Assembly (NCBI GenBank): GCA_030533445.1
Contig: CM060065.1
Coordinates: 52,431,964 to 52,495,963 of the forward strand
Direction of reading: 5' to 3'
DNA from: Cyprinodon diabolis
Lineage: Eukaryota > Chordata > Actinopteri > Cyprinodontiformes > Cyprinodontidae
Length of the DNA: 64,000 bases
A program made the translations under genes and the position numbers. Below the pieces are notes generated by a model. That model did not search any database. It saw nothing but the letters and a program-made list of their open reading frames with translations, and was not told where the DNA came from. Shown one piece after another: positions 23,701-31,776 of this stretch; within the stretch, counting starts at the first letter, position 1; each line of letters starts with the position of its first letter.

Positions 23701-26700
23701 TTAAAGTCAGAATTCTGAGAAAAAAGTCAGAATTCTGACTTTTTTCTCAGAATTGTGGATCTTAATGTAGATGGGCTCCATGAAGGCAGAGATGTGGAGC
23801 ACCCAGCTTCACTGACAAAGATGTGAGCTGTTATAGGTGGCCAGTGACTAGAGACTGACATTTTTTCGGGATTCCCGTGGGATGGGAGTCAGTATTAGTA
23901 ACGATCACGTGATTGGGACGGTACAGGATTAAACATTAACGGGAGCAGACGGGAGCGGGAGCAAACCGATAGTAACTAAAAAAAAAACTAGGATCAATGC
24001 CAAAAAATAAAATAAAATAAAATAGAAAAAAAATGCAGTACTGGCGCGGCGCCGCCATTTTGTAGTTTTTTTCCTTTAAGCCTACACTATAATGCGAGTC
24101 AAAAAAACTACACGACCCATAAACCAACAGTGATTCCGCTCTGAGTTTTTCACCCGCGCTCAAAAACAACAAGAATGGGGCTCTGTTCGAAATCCTGGGC
24201 TGGATCCTCCAAGGACGCGGTCTACCTAGACTGGATCCTTCCAAGTCCGTGAAAATAAGGAGACCGGAAGAGTTTTGGCTGTGAATTCGACCAGGTCTAC
24301 CCTTCGGCGGGTTTTACCGCCGTAAGCTCTGTTGCTTAGCAACCGCGAAAGTTGACACACAAAGCAGGAAAAGAATGAATACAGAAGTTTCCAAAACTGT
24401 TTGTTTCTTTATTTCTTTTTTATTGTGAAGTGAACAAAGACTGATGAGAATCCAGAGTGGAATAAAGGTTCCAACCACCAGCAGGAACCAATCAAATCAA
24501 ATGTAATGATTTCTACCTTAGTCAGTTAAATAACCTGCTGCTGTCATTCTGCACATCTCTGATGTTGCTGCTATTTTCTAATTACTGTAAAAATGTCCAT
24601 AGCTGCATATTGGTTATTTATTCTCCAGTTTGATATTGTTAAAACACTTTACAGAATTGTATTTTATTTTTATTTTTTTAACTCTTCCCTATTATGTTAT
24701 TCTTATACATTTTTCTAAGGTCCACATTTGTGTGACCATTTTCAATAATCTTTCTGCTGCTGTAAATCATTGTGGGACAATAAAGGGATGTTCTGTTCTA
24801 TTCTATAAAAGGGGTAGAAAGATATAAGTAAATCTAAACAATGTATGTATAAAAATATATCTGCAAAATCTCTAATATTCAACAACAAAAAATACTTAGT
24901 TAAGCCTATTGTGCAAAACAGCAATAAAAAGATAAAACTATCAGATTTATAGCCCCCCCCCCTGCAGATATATTAGAATCTGTCCTTAAATTCCAGCCAA
25001 ACCCATTTAATCAGTAACAGATAAAAACCTTCAGATAAACCAAACATTACCGCCACATATCTGACTCTATAACCATTAAAACAACTATTTTCATTCATTT
25101 CAGACGGAACTATTCACTGACTGGATTATATTAAACTGAACTTCCAATTCTCACCACTGTTCGGCGCCAAGTAACCTTTCCTCTGATCACGGCTTGCTTG
25201 GTCTCGCAATGAATCCTGGGTAAACCAAGGATAGCGAGGATACATCGGACCCGTCCTTCAAATCGGGCAAAAAGAAGGACGCATTTTAAGGCCGCATAAC
25301 GAGGAGTCTTGGAATCCGACCACACCTCAGCGCCGCACTATGACGTAATCGTACTCTGAATCTGGCCTTCTAAGGACGTGTCCTAGGTTTTCGAACAGAG
25401 CATGGGAGTGGTGCGGGAGCGGGAGTCATTCTGAATGGGAGCGGGAGTAATTTCACCAGGAGTGGGACGGGACAGGATTTAGATTTCTACTCTGGCCCGG
25501 GATCGGGACGGGACACAATTTTTTTCTGTAGGAGTGGGACGGGACAGGAGTGAAAATCCACTCCCGTGTCAGTCTCTACCAGTGACACATTGGTGGAAAA
25601 TGACAGAATTAGGTGACTTTTTACGTGCCAGAGGGGTCGCCTCATTAATGGAGGAGCAGAAGGTCATTAAAACAAGAGAGCTAGTCTCTAAAACAGACAT
25701 GGCTATGGCTGGATGCTAACATGTATGTTAGCTGTCAGAATTCTGAGATTAAAGTCCGAATTCTGAGAAAAAAGTCCGAATTCTGAGAAAAAAGTCCGAA
25801 TTCTGAGAAAAAAGTCATAATTCTGAGAAAAAAGTCAGAATTCTGAGAAAAAAGTCAAAATCTGACTTTTTTCCCATTCTAAACTGAAATAAAATGTAAA
25901 AATCAGTTAACCTTTTTTTTTCCAGTGGCCCTAATCCTCTTCCGGAGAGAGAGGAACTGTCCTGATTAGATAAACTATTATGGAAAACATCACTTCTGAC
26001 ACCAACAGGCAGCTAATATCAAGCTCACACATAATCAATGATAATTATCCTAACAAAGCTAAACTTCTCACTTGTTCCTCTCAGCTCCTCCAAAGCCTCT
26101 GGAGCAAGAGAAGAAGTCCAGGTGGGATGTTTCAGAGAAAAACAAAGAGAAGAAGAACGAGGATCCGCTGAGCGAGCCTATCAGCGATGCACAGAACCAA
26201 GCTGAGTCCAAATCTGAAGAGAACTCACCTCCCGGGTCCAACAGCATCCAGACTGCAGCCAGCAGCAGCGAGGTCCGTCTGAACAAGCAGGACCTGCAGC
26301 TTTAGGTGGATCCTCTGCAGGTCTAACCTCTGCTGGGCTTTTCTTCCAGGGGGAGTCAGCAGATCAGCCCAGCTCAGAGCAGAGAACCAAGGATGAAGAA
26401 CAGGAGGAGGAGGAGCAGGAGGAGGAGGAGGAGAGGCCTCCTATGGATCTGTTCAAAGCCATCTTCGCCAACTCCTCAGATGAGAAGTCCTCCTCCTCAG
26501 AGGGAGAGAGTGATGAAGAGGAGGAGAATGATGCAAAGGAAGCGCGAACAGAGACGGAACCAGTGAAGCTGTTCGTCATTTCCTCTTCCTCCTCCGCCGT
26601 CCCCCCCGCCTCCTCGTCATCCTCCGCCGTCCCCCCCGCCTCCTCTTCCTCTGCTGTCACCTCCAGGCTGCTCACAGGTTCTCCAGCTGTTCTGCAGATG

Positions 26701-27367
26701 TTCTCAGCATCAACCGGACTCTGAGCTCAAAGGTTCTCTTTGTTCCCCAGAAGCAGCAGCTTCCCGTCAGACGTCGGCCAAAGACGAGGAGGAAGAGTTT
26801 GGACCGAAACTGCCGCCTCCTTCAGCTGCTGTCGGTGAGAAGCTGCTCCTCCTCTGAGTTCTGGTGCTGAGGAGACTTCCCTCCATTTTTCACGGGTCGG
26901 TTTAAAGCGGATCAGGAGGTTTAACTGTTTGCTTGTTGTTCTCCTGATCAGACAGAGGAGGCGCCACCTCCACGGCCTCCAACCGTCAGGATGAGAAGTC
27001 CAGCAAGAGAAGCAAAGAGAAGAAGCAGAAAAGCAAGAAGCACAAGAAGGAGAAAAAGGTTGAGAAAGAGGAGTTTCAGTTTAGAGGTGAGCTGCTTCTG
27101 ATCTCCGTTCTGATTCTGTTTGTTTCTGCAGAAGAAGAAACACAAGAAGCACAAAAGCAAAGTGAAGAGTAAGAAGGAGGAGTCGACCAGCGGCTCTGAG
27201 GAAGACGAGGAAGACGCTGAGCTGTCGACGGACGAGCTGCTGAGGAGGTCAGAGGTCACAGCGAGCTTCGGCTCATCAACGGTTCTGATGTTCTGATCCT
27301 AAATCCGCCTCCATGTTTCTGATCTGCTTTCAGACTGAAGAGCATCCGGACCCCTCGGATCCGGTGA
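8727..27367 (+). CDS. gpatch1: GPATCH1, G-patch domain-containing protein 1 (20 exons, 941 aa)
   Basis: Joining 20 exons (8727-8796, 10215-10349, 11554-11639, 11791-11951, 12020-12117, 12239-12297, 15781-16023, 16098-16245, 16324-16403, 16464-16680, 20522-20797, 22665-22843, 22924-23051, 23130-23218, 26085-26272, 26350-26677, 26751-26834, 26952-27058, 27132-27247, 27334-27367) gives one unbroken frame with GT-AG introns. The product aligns along its whole length with vertebrate GPATCH1 (human about 931 residues) as I know it: conserved N-terminal block, G-patch (about residues 155-185) with [11 protein letters not shown], acidic Ser-rich region, Lys-rich tail. In the family, G-patch proteins activate DEAH-box RNA helicases in splicing; DHX35 is the reported partner of GPATCH1. 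It is expected to be nuclear. The start at 8727 is the only ATG in frame ahead of the conserved [16 protein letters not shown] block. Introns 2, 6, 10, 11 and 14 carry transposons. Confidence 0.96.
8797..10214. other. GPATCH1 intron 1 with LINE-derived repeat
   Basis: Mostly AT-rich. The part at about 9540-9970 (for example AAGGAAAGTTTTAAGCCTAG and GATCTGCCTCCCATTCAACT) resembles a teleost interspersed repeat of LINE 3' UTR type. Nothing coding is seen. Confidence 0.45.
10215..10349 (+). CDS. gpatch1: GPATCH1 exon 2
   Basis: Residues 24-69 with the conserved [20 protein letters not shown] and [20 protein letters not shown] blocks. Acceptor TTTCAG, donor GTCAGT. Confidence 0.95.
10584..11284. 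mobile_element. hAT-type nonautonomous element (copy A), perfect 8-bp TSD
   Basis: The 701-bp element starts TAGGGATGCACGATATTGGG and ends ATCGTGCATCCCTA, and is bounded by the exact duplication CTTATTAC (10576-10583 and 11285-11292). GGCCGATATCCGATAT-type repeats sit inside both ends. There is no transposase. A second copy is at 35808-36430. It lies in GPATCH1 intron 2. Confidence 0.88.
11554..11639 (+). CDS. gpatch1: GPATCH1 exon 3
   Basis: Residues 69-97, [12 protein letters not shown] through PEDFMDEE, a family-conserved stretch. Acceptor TTTAG, donor GTAAAA. Confidence 0.95.
11791..11951 (+). CDS. gpatch1: GPATCH1 exon 4
   Basis: Residues 98-151: [14 protein letters not shown] and an Ala-rich segment ending LLEELISPA. 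Donor GTAGGA, phase 2. Confidence 0.94.
12020..12117 (+). CDS. gpatch1: GPATCH1 exon 5 (G-patch core)
   Basis: Residues 151-184. It contains the glycine-rich G-patch motif [18 protein letters not shown] followed by the basic KRKPRRQ. Acceptor CTCCCAG; donor GTCGGG is weak, but only this choice keeps frame with exon 6. Confidence 0.95.
12239..12297 (+). CDS. gpatch1: GPATCH1 exon 6
   Basis: Residues 184-203 with [16 protein letters not shown], matching the family's YGCALPP segment. Acceptor GTAACAG, donor GTAGGT. Confidence 0.93.
13102..14044 (+). mobile_element. hAT-like element with BED-finger transposase relic
   Basis: It begins CAGGGTTCCTGCAGGTCCTT and ends CTGTAGGAACCCTG, with TCTTAAAAAG-type repeats inside both ends. 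The interior (about 13470-13690, plus strand) reads as a decayed transposase N-terminus with a [21 protein letters not shown] BED zinc-finger segment, broken by stops. The flanking 8-mers do not match well, so the insertion is old or the limits are slightly off. It lies in GPATCH1 intron 6. Confidence 0.65.
14560..15350 (+). pseudogene. LINE 3'-region remnant
   Basis: Scattered stretches reminiscent of the end of L2-like LINE polyproteins (such as TCTAAAGTCCTTCCACTGTC followed by a TTTAAATCCAGATTAAAAAC segment) are separated by unrelated DNA and a C17 run at 14833-14850. No frame is intact. Confidence 0.4.
15392..15706. mobile_element. Probable MITE in GPATCH1 intron 6
   Basis: CTAGCCTCGTGAGACCATCC on the left and ATCTGGCGGAGTCAGGTTAG on the right are partial inverted repeats around a non-coding interior. 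It ends 75 bp before exon 7. Family and target duplication are not resolved. Confidence 0.4.
15781..16023 (+). CDS. gpatch1: GPATCH1 exon 7
   Basis: Residues 204-284. The conserved [20 protein letters not shown] and [10 protein letters not shown] elements are present. Phase 0 at both ends. Confidence 0.95.
16098..16245 (+). CDS. gpatch1: GPATCH1 exon 8
   Basis: Residues 285-334: [15 protein letters not shown] and [20 protein letters not shown], strongly conserved in the family. Donor GTAAAA. Confidence 0.96.
16324..16403 (+). CDS. gpatch1: GPATCH1 exon 9
   Basis: Residues 334-360 with [16 protein letters not shown]. Acceptor TTTTCAG, donor GTGAGT. Confidence 0.95.
16464..16680 (+). CDS. gpatch1: GPATCH1 exon 10
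   Basis: Residues 361-433: [19 protein letters not shown] block and the [12 protein letters not shown] end. Donor GTGAAG. Confidence 0.95.
17264..18937 (-). mobile_element. Pogo/Tigger-like element, broken transposase, invaded by a hAT
   Basis: The ends CCGTATTT and AAATACGG are flanked by TA dinucleotides, the Tc1/mariner-pogo target. Minus-strand frames at 17610-18026 and 17426-17740 carry pieces of a DDE transposase of the Tigger/jerky type ([13 protein letters not shown] near the catalytic core, [14 protein letters not shown], then an acidic tail [12 protein letters not shown]); they lie in different frames, so the gene is frameshifted. The 5' half of the transposase is missing. A 747-bp hAT sits at 18128-18874. 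In GPATCH1 intron 10. Confidence 0.8.
18128..18874 (+). mobile_element. hAT element with BED-finger ORF nested in the pogo element
   Basis: The ends TAGAGACTGACA and TGTCAGTCTCTA are perfect 12-bp inverted repeats; the 8-bp duplication CCGCACAT flanks it exactly (18120-18127 and 18875-18882). The ORF at 18418-18849 has a BED-type zinc finger ([13 protein letters not shown], then SGLKRHNC), the usual N-terminus of hAT transposases; the catalytic domain is absent. A shorter relative is at 23849-25578. Confidence 0.88.
19301..19874. mobile_element. hAT-type nonautonomous element, 8-bp TSD
   Basis: The ends CAGTGGCGGTTCTAGAC and GTCTAGAGCTGCCCATG are imperfect inverted repeats. TATCCATG is duplicated exactly at 19293-19300 and 19875-19882. 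The interior is non-coding with GGGGGCC-rich subterminal blocks. In GPATCH1 intron 10. Confidence 0.8.
20522..20797 (+). CDS. gpatch1: GPATCH1 exon 11
   Basis: Residues 433-525: [15 protein letters not shown], a Pro/Ser-rich linker, then [19 protein letters not shown]. It follows a 3.8-kb intron full of transposons. Donor GTAGGA. Confidence 0.93.
20855..20965. repeat. Short interspersed repeat fragment
   Basis: AGGGCTACAACTAACTAT followed by ATCGATTAAACGATTGATTA resembles the end of an abundant fish DNA-transposon family. A related fragment lies near 63648-63720. No bounded element can be drawn. Confidence 0.4.
20966..22255. other. GPATCH1 intron 11, AT-rich
   Basis: Mostly AT-rich DNA. From about 22015 it is rich in AAATAAATAAATA units, forming a low-complexity lead-in to the palindrome at 22256. 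No coding signal. Confidence 0.45.
22256..22545. repeat. Long palindrome (hairpin-forming MITE)
   Basis: Arms of roughly 80-100 bp face each other. The left arm has CCATTAAAAGAATCTGTCAA then CACCCATCAAAGTTAGGGGG; the right arm has CCCCCTAACTTTGATGGGTG then TTGACAGATTCTTTTAATGG. They are joined by a loop of about 80 bp, and the outer ends are ATATATAATTATTTC-like. It is non-coding. Confidence 0.75.
22665..22843 (+). CDS. gpatch1: GPATCH1 exon 12
   Basis: Residues 525-584: [20 protein letters not shown], then [12 protein letters not shown]. Three GGGTTA telomere-like units (22625-22642) sit just before the acceptor CCCTTAG. Confidence 0.95.
22924..23051 (+). CDS. gpatch1: GPATCH1 exon 13
   Basis: Residues 585-627: [20 protein letters not shown] and [13 protein letters not shown], the most conserved C-terminal block of the family. 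Confidence 0.96.
23130..23218 (+). CDS. gpatch1: GPATCH1 exon 14
   Basis: Residues 627-657: [20 protein letters not shown]. Donor GTAGGT opens a 2.9-kb intron almost filled by nested transposons. Confidence 0.95.
23849..25578. mobile_element. hAT element (BED family, internally deleted) with an inner insertion
   Basis: It has the same TAGAGACTGACA/TGTCAGTCTCTA ends as 18128-18874 and an exact 8-bp duplication CCAGTGAC (23841-23848 and 25579-25586). Compared with that copy it lacks the BED-finger coding stretch, joined at a short AACAACAA homology, so it is a nonautonomous derivative. A 1,222-bp element interrupts it at 24180-25401. Confidence 0.87.
24180..25401. mobile_element. Unassigned DNA transposon, 5-bp TSD
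   Basis: The ends GCTCTGTTCGAAA and TTTTCGAACAGAGC are inverted repeats with one or two mismatches. The sister hAT copy at 18128-18874 gives the empty site (AAGAATGGGAGTGG), which shows that ATGGG was duplicated (24175-24179 and 25402-25406). The interior carries a retroposon-like tail (TGGGACAATAAAGGGATGTT, about 24770) and no transposase. I cannot assign a superfamily. Confidence 0.75.
26085..26272 (+). CDS. gpatch1: GPATCH1 exon 15
   Basis: Residues 657-719: [20 protein letters not shown] and a Ser/Glu-rich tail. Donor GTCCGT. Confidence 0.92.
26350..26677 (+). CDS. gpatch1: GPATCH1 exon 16
   Basis: Residues 720-829. A run of Glu/Gln, the conserved [20 protein letters not shown] block, then a duplicated Ser-Ala-Val-Pro-Pro-Ala-Ser repeat. 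Confidence 0.92.
26751..26834 (+). CDS. gpatch1: GPATCH1 exon 17
   Basis: Residues 829-857 with [12 protein letters not shown], matching the family's EEFGPRLPP. Acceptor CCCCAG, donor GTGAGA. Confidence 0.92.
26952..27058 (+). CDS. gpatch1: GPATCH1 exon 18
   Basis: Residues 857-892, Lys/Ser-rich, probably nuclear-localising. Phase 1 to 0. Confidence 0.9.
27132..27247 (+). CDS. gpatch1: GPATCH1 exon 19
   Basis: Residues 893-931: [15 protein letters not shown], an acidic Ser stretch and LSTDELLRR. Donor GTCAGA, phase 2. Confidence 0.9.
27334..27367 (+). CDS. gpatch1: GPATCH1 exon 20 with stop
   Basis: Last eleven residues ([11 protein letters not shown]) and TGA at 27365-27367. The R-L-K-S start matches the family C-terminus. 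Confidence 0.9.
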
Positions 27368-27394
27368 CCCGGAGGAACGCATCATCAGCCGTCT

Positions 27395-27400
27395 AATAAA
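27395..27400 (+). terminator. GPATCH1 polyadenylation signal
   Basis: AATAAA lies 28 nt after the stop codon, implying a very short 3' UTR. A TG/T-rich stretch (27418-27440) follows at the usual distance. Confidence 0.7.
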
Positions 27401-29300
27401 AACCAGACATCTTGTTAATGTCGGTTCTGGTTTGCTGGGTTTTCACTGCTCTTCTCTTTAATCCGTTTTATCACATTTTAATGAACAGTTTTCTGTTGAT
27501 CTGAAATGTAAACCTGAGTTCTGAGCGAGGAAAGGAGGGCCGGTTCTGGTTCTGTCTGCGGCCTTTTCTTGGTCCCCCTGAACCAGAACTAAATGCAGAC
27601 TTTTGGACTATAACTCTGCTGTTATTGGTCGGTGCCCAGCTCCCCTCTGGGTCCCGTGCTCCCGTTTCCTGGGTGATGGATGGAGCAGGACACAGGAGGG
27701 TGAGAAGCTTCTGCTGGACGACCAGAACAGAACCCGCTGGAACCCAGAGAAGATTGATTAAAGCCCCTAATTAAAAACCGGATCTGATAACGGCCAGCAG
27801 TACAGTTTATCCCACAGGCCCTGAACGCACCATTTCGTAGCTTCTGCTTAGATTCGAGGTTTAAGTTTTTCTTTGGTTTTATTAAGAATGAGTCCGATAA
27901 ACAAGCCATGGGTGGAGGATGAGGAGGATGAAGGGTGGAGCTGCAGGTGAGATCTACCTGCAGGACTTCAGAGGAAATGTTCTGGTAAATGTGTTGATGC
28001 TGAGTTGTTAATAAAGTTTGTTTGATTTTGGTTCTGTGACTCTGGTATGGAGCTGACACAGAAAGAGTCCAGCGGGAAAGGCCAGATGTCTCACCCGATC
28101 AGGGCTCACCCTGAGCGGATAGGAGGCTGAGAAGGGCCCCTGAGAACCAGGCTTTTCCAGGAGGAAATTCAACCAAAAACACCCAAACCTGAGCTGGGCG
28201 GCATGATAGATGAAACTTTCCCGAGAATTTTAGTTTTTTTAACAGTGTCCTGTCTGGCAATGTGGCAATAAGAATAATTGTCTTAATGCCAAAAAGAGCC
28301 CAAGAGACTTTACTTTCACAGTACGGCTATCGCCACAGTGTTCCGCTTGATTTACGCATATAAATAGCTTTATTATAATTATGCAGGGAGTTTTCCAGAT
28401 TATATGGATACTGCATTGTAAATATAACAGGAAGGAAAAAAGGAGAAAAGATGAAAGGAGATAAAAGGGAGATGATTATTTGTTCCCAATAAATATTATT
28501 TTGTGGCCATAAAGTACTTGGTTGTGGCAACGAAATATTAGTTCTCTCGAAAAATTAATTTGTGCATAAACTTGTTCTCATGATATAACTTGGTCTAAGT
28601 GTGGCCACAGCATGAGTCGCCTATAAATATAATGCACACAATTTTAAAACATAATCCTCCTACCAGGGATGGATTTAAGAAATCTCTCCCTTTTCTTCTT
28701 GTTTTCCTCTCTATGTTTTGTACTCAGCTGACTTTTCATGCTGTCTCTAAAGGAATGAAAGATTTTTTCCAAGCACTAAGCTCACTTAGCTGATTGCTCC
28801 TTCCTGTGTTTCCAAAAAGGCCAAAGTAAATAACCCAGTCCTTCTTTTCACTGTAGACAAGCCATGATCTGCTTATCTGTTCTCCATTTTTCATTTGGAT
28901 GAAATAATAGCTGCATGAATCATGACAGCAGACAAGATAGAGGAGAGCAGGAGGCGGGGTTACCAATCTACTTGCTCTGGAGAGCAGAGTTCGCTGCTTT
29001 TAGATGTCCTCGCCAAAGTCTCCAGTAGCAGAAAAAAGTCTCTAGATTTGGCGCTAGGAGCTTTTTAGAAATCAAAGTGCTAGAGGGGTCTGAAAAGTGG
29101 CTAAATATAGCGACTAAAGCGCTAAGTTGGCAACACTGCTCTTTGCATCGTTTGTTTTCAAATGGTTTGCTGCTGTCTGTTTGGACCTTTCTGAACATGT
29201 GCAGCAAATGGACTGATCCAATATGGTGGACACTGAAGGGGGGGGGGGGGCTGAGACACACATAAGTATTCTGAAAGGATTTTTATCAAAAACGTGTACA
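27401..29300. other. Intergenic spacer between GPATCH1 and WDR59
   Basis: No gene is recognised. The stretch at about 29020-29140 (GCGCTAAGTTGGCAACACTG) resembles a fish interspersed repeat. G12 is present near 29238. Confidence 0.45.
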
Positions 29301-29304
29301 AATA

Positions 29305-29756
29305 AGGAATAGTTCTATTCATTTTATTTATATAGCACCAATTCACGACATCTTAAGGCACTTTACAGTTTAACCAGATCATACAGTGAAATTGATTCAA
29401 AGAATTGGTCCTAGCACTGATCCCTGTGGTACTCCACAGGTAACCTTTGAGTGTGTTGAAGATCTATCATTAACATAAACAAACTGAATTCGATCAGATA
29501 CATAAGATTTAAACCAGTCTAGTACTGTTCCTTTAATTCCAACAAAATATTCAAGTCTTTCTAAAAGAATATTATGGTCAACTGTATCAAATGCAGCACT
29601 AAGATCCAACAGGACGAGCACAGATACAAGTCCATTATCTGAGGCCATGAGAATATCATTAGTGACTTTCACCAGAGCTGTTTCAGTGCTATGATGAGCT
29701 CTAAAGCCAGACTGAAACTCTTCAAAAAGTTCATTATGGACCATCAGACCTTCTCT
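29305..29756 (-). pseudogene. LINE reverse-transcriptase fragment (L2/CR1-like)
   Basis: On the minus strand the frame carries [15 protein letters not shown], the RT palm motif [13 protein letters not shown] and [11 protein letters not shown], typical of L2/CR1-like LINEs. It starts and stops abruptly, with no endonuclease or YADD box. One end abuts the isolated WDR59-like exon at 29769. The 29305-29390 part (TTTATTTATATAGCACCAAT) is a shared fish repeat tail. Confidence 0.8.
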
Positions 29757-29768
29757 CTTCTGTTTTAG

Positions 29769-29818
29769 GCCACCGCCATGTCTGTGGACTGCCTGGGATC
29801 CCACGCCGTTCTGTCAGG
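29769..29818 (+). pseudogene. Isolated plus-strand copy of WDR59 exon 2
   Basis: Between an acceptor-like CTGTTTTAG and a donor GTGAGC lies a 50-bp segment reading [17 protein letters not shown], matching the second coding exon of vertebrate WDR59 (near residue 20, start of the beta-propeller) with one difference I can recall. The real WDR59 here is on the minus strand, with its last exon 1.7 kb away and its own 5' exons beyond the window edge, so this is an inverted stray copy or an assembly misplacement. No neighbouring WDR59 exon lies beside it. Confidence 0.75.
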
Positions 29819-29821
29819 GTG

Positions 29822-29900
29822 AGCTGCTGCTGCTGAGGTCGATGGTTCGATTCCCGACTGCAGGCACTAAGGCTCGACCCCCCCCCCCGATCAACCCATG
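29822..29900 (+). repeat. tRNA-like SINE fragment
   Basis: GGTCGATGGTTCGATTCCCG has a B-box-like core (GGTTCGATTCC), followed by a C-rich run. It directly follows the stray WDR59 exon. Too short for a family call. Confidence 0.35.
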
Positions 29901-30935
29901 AGCCCCCCTGAAAGCCTCAAAAGCAAAATTTAAGGGGGGTCTTAAATTGTGTCAAAAAAAAATGTAATAAAATGTTCTGGCTCATTGCTCATATTTGTGT
30001 ATTGTTTCTAAGTTATATACTATAAGCTTTTTTATGTATAATATTTGATATAGTCTTATTTTGAATGCACCGGAAGTTGAGCAGTTGGTGTCTTCCTGTT
30101 TAACGAGTAAACACTGCATAGCTGAATTTGTTCTCTCTGTGCTGCGTTTTTGGCCAGTACAGCATGTAATTCTATGTGAAGGGTGTAATTCGTTTATGTA
30201 CATATAGTACTATGTTTCATGTTGTGCTTGGAGGTTTATTGCAAGAAAGGTCACCCAGAAGAGAAGTTTAAAAAGACGCTAGCATACGTGCTAACTAGCC
30301 GCTAGCATACTCGCTAAATAGCCGTTAGCGATGCCGCTAGCTAGCGGCTAATGTTAACATGTTTGTGTCATTATGTGTTTCTGTACATATTCAGGGAATA
30401 TGTTGAGTTTATTATTTAGGAGAATTGTGCCTGCTTATTTGGAATTGTGCCTGTTTACACAAAGACTTATGCACAATATTTCTTTGTTGCAGTTTTACCA
30501 TTCATCCATCTATCCATCCATACCAGCCAATAAATGCAAAGAAAAGGCTTGGGTGTGGTTATTGGAAATTATAGTTATCTACCTGCTAAGCTAAGAGTGA
30601 GGGCAGGACATAAATATTTTTTTTGTCGCTAATGGTCACTAAAATGTTTTTAAGCTCAACATGTCCAGTATTAAAATTCAAAACCTTTATTCACAAATAT
30701 GCTCTGTTTTTTGCAAAGTGGAGCCAGCCAATCCTGTTCGCATATGCAAATTAGCCATGTGCTTAAAAGAGTTGTAGGTATGAACTGTTTTGGGAGTAAT
30801 CAGTAAGTCAGACTGGAAGATTGTTGCTACTCCTCCTCCTCGCCCAGAACTTCTGGGGATGTGAAAATTTAAATAGCTTTGAAGAAAAACATAATCCTCC
30901 CCCCATAAGTAGCAGCAAGTTAAGAAAAAAATCAG
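29901..30935. other. Intergenic spacer, nothing coding recognised
   Basis: AT-rich DNA with a GCTAGC-rich low-complexity cluster at 30280-30350 (repeated CGCTAGCATAC and GCTAGCTAGCGG). No exons supported. Confidence 0.4.
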
Positions 30936-30939
30936 TATG

Positions 30940-31060
30940 CCTCAGGGCTCTCTCCTGGGGCCCCTACTTTTTATTATTATTTTAAACATCTCAGAAATGT
31001 AAAATTCCTCTTAAATGTTGTTTGGATGACACTCAGGTCTATTTATCTGGTACGCCTAAC
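30940..31060 (+). pseudogene. Degenerate LINE RT fragment
   Basis: Reads MPQGSLLGPLLF, then after stops a DDTQVYL-like stretch, the B and C motif region of an L2-like reverse transcriptase. It is too decayed for more. Confidence 0.55.
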
Positions 31061-31317
31061 CCCAACCCTCATTCACCTCCCACATCAATATTTTTACCTA
31101 TTTAACGTTCCTTCATCTACAAATCATTGTCTTTGTCCCTTTTTTTCCTGCATTCTGTTTTTGTTCTGATCCATATTTATTAATGCAACTCTCTTCTCTT
31201 TGGTTTACCCCTAAACTGTATTCCTCATTCTGTTCGTTTTATTATTTTAATCATTAGATTTAAAGCATCTTCATGCAGCTCTGATGATACTGAGGCCTTT
31301 CTGATAATGAATAAAAC

Positions 31318-31323
31318 TTTATT
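31318..31323 (-). terminator. Candidate WDR59 polyadenylation signal
   Basis: TTTATT (AATAAA on the minus strand) lies about 220 bp past the WDR59 stop codon. It is the first good hexamer downstream; expression data would be needed to confirm use. Confidence 0.4.
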
Positions 31324-31540
31324 TCTTCTTCTAAGGTTTTAAGTCTGTGAACTGGGTCCGAGTGGACCGGTTCTGCTCCAACATGAGATTTTATTGCATA
31401 ATTTCATCCAGCATCACTGTGGAAACGGTGTCCACTGTGGGGAAAAGACACTATCTGAATGAATTAAAGGTGAAACCCGATCGTCTGTAGTTCTGATCTT
31501 TCCATGTGGGACCGGTCAGACCGCTGGTCCTGACGGAGCT

Positions 31541-31776
31541 TTAGAAGGTGCTCTGCAGCAGGCAGGGGCAGCCGCAGCCGGCCGGACACTCATCCCGGCG
31601 CCGGAACCAGTCCATCATGTGTGCGGTGTGACCTCCGTGTCCGCAGCTCAGGCAGAAGTTGGACAATCCTCGGACCGCCACGTGGCAGACGGCGCACTGG
31701 AAGGTCAGTCGCTTGCAGACGGCGCACTGGGTCCCGCGGGCCTGACTGCGGCAGTGGCAGCAGTACACCCCGAACT
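31541..31776 (-). CDS. wdr59: WDR59 last coding exon, RING-like domain
   Basis: Eight or more Cys/His pairs: [32 protein letters not shown] and [15 protein letters not shown], then TAA at 31541-31543. This RING-like fold is shared by GATOR2 WD proteins and holds the complex together. Confidence 0.96.

Larger units (their letters stand above)
23449..25943. mobile_element. AATTCTGA-repeat transposon split by nested insertions
   Basis: The ends GAAGAGGATTAGGGCCACTG and CAGTGGCCCTAATCCTCTTC match the short MITE at 8395-8661. Just inside are tandem 20-bp GTCAGAATTCTGAGAAAAAG units (23519-23757 and 25735-25870). Between them lies about 250 bp of unrelated unique DNA (23758-23848 and 25587-25734), split by the hAT at 23849-25578. 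No transposase is visible. It fills most of GPATCH1 intron 14. Confidence 0.7.

Noticed and set aside
23519..23757. CRISPR-like array of 20-bp repeats
   Set aside because: Repeats abut with no unique spacers, lie inside a eukaryotic transposon and have no cas genes.
26364..26675. Minus-strand Ser/Glu-rich frame
   Set aside because: It is the reverse complement of GPATCH1 exon 16.
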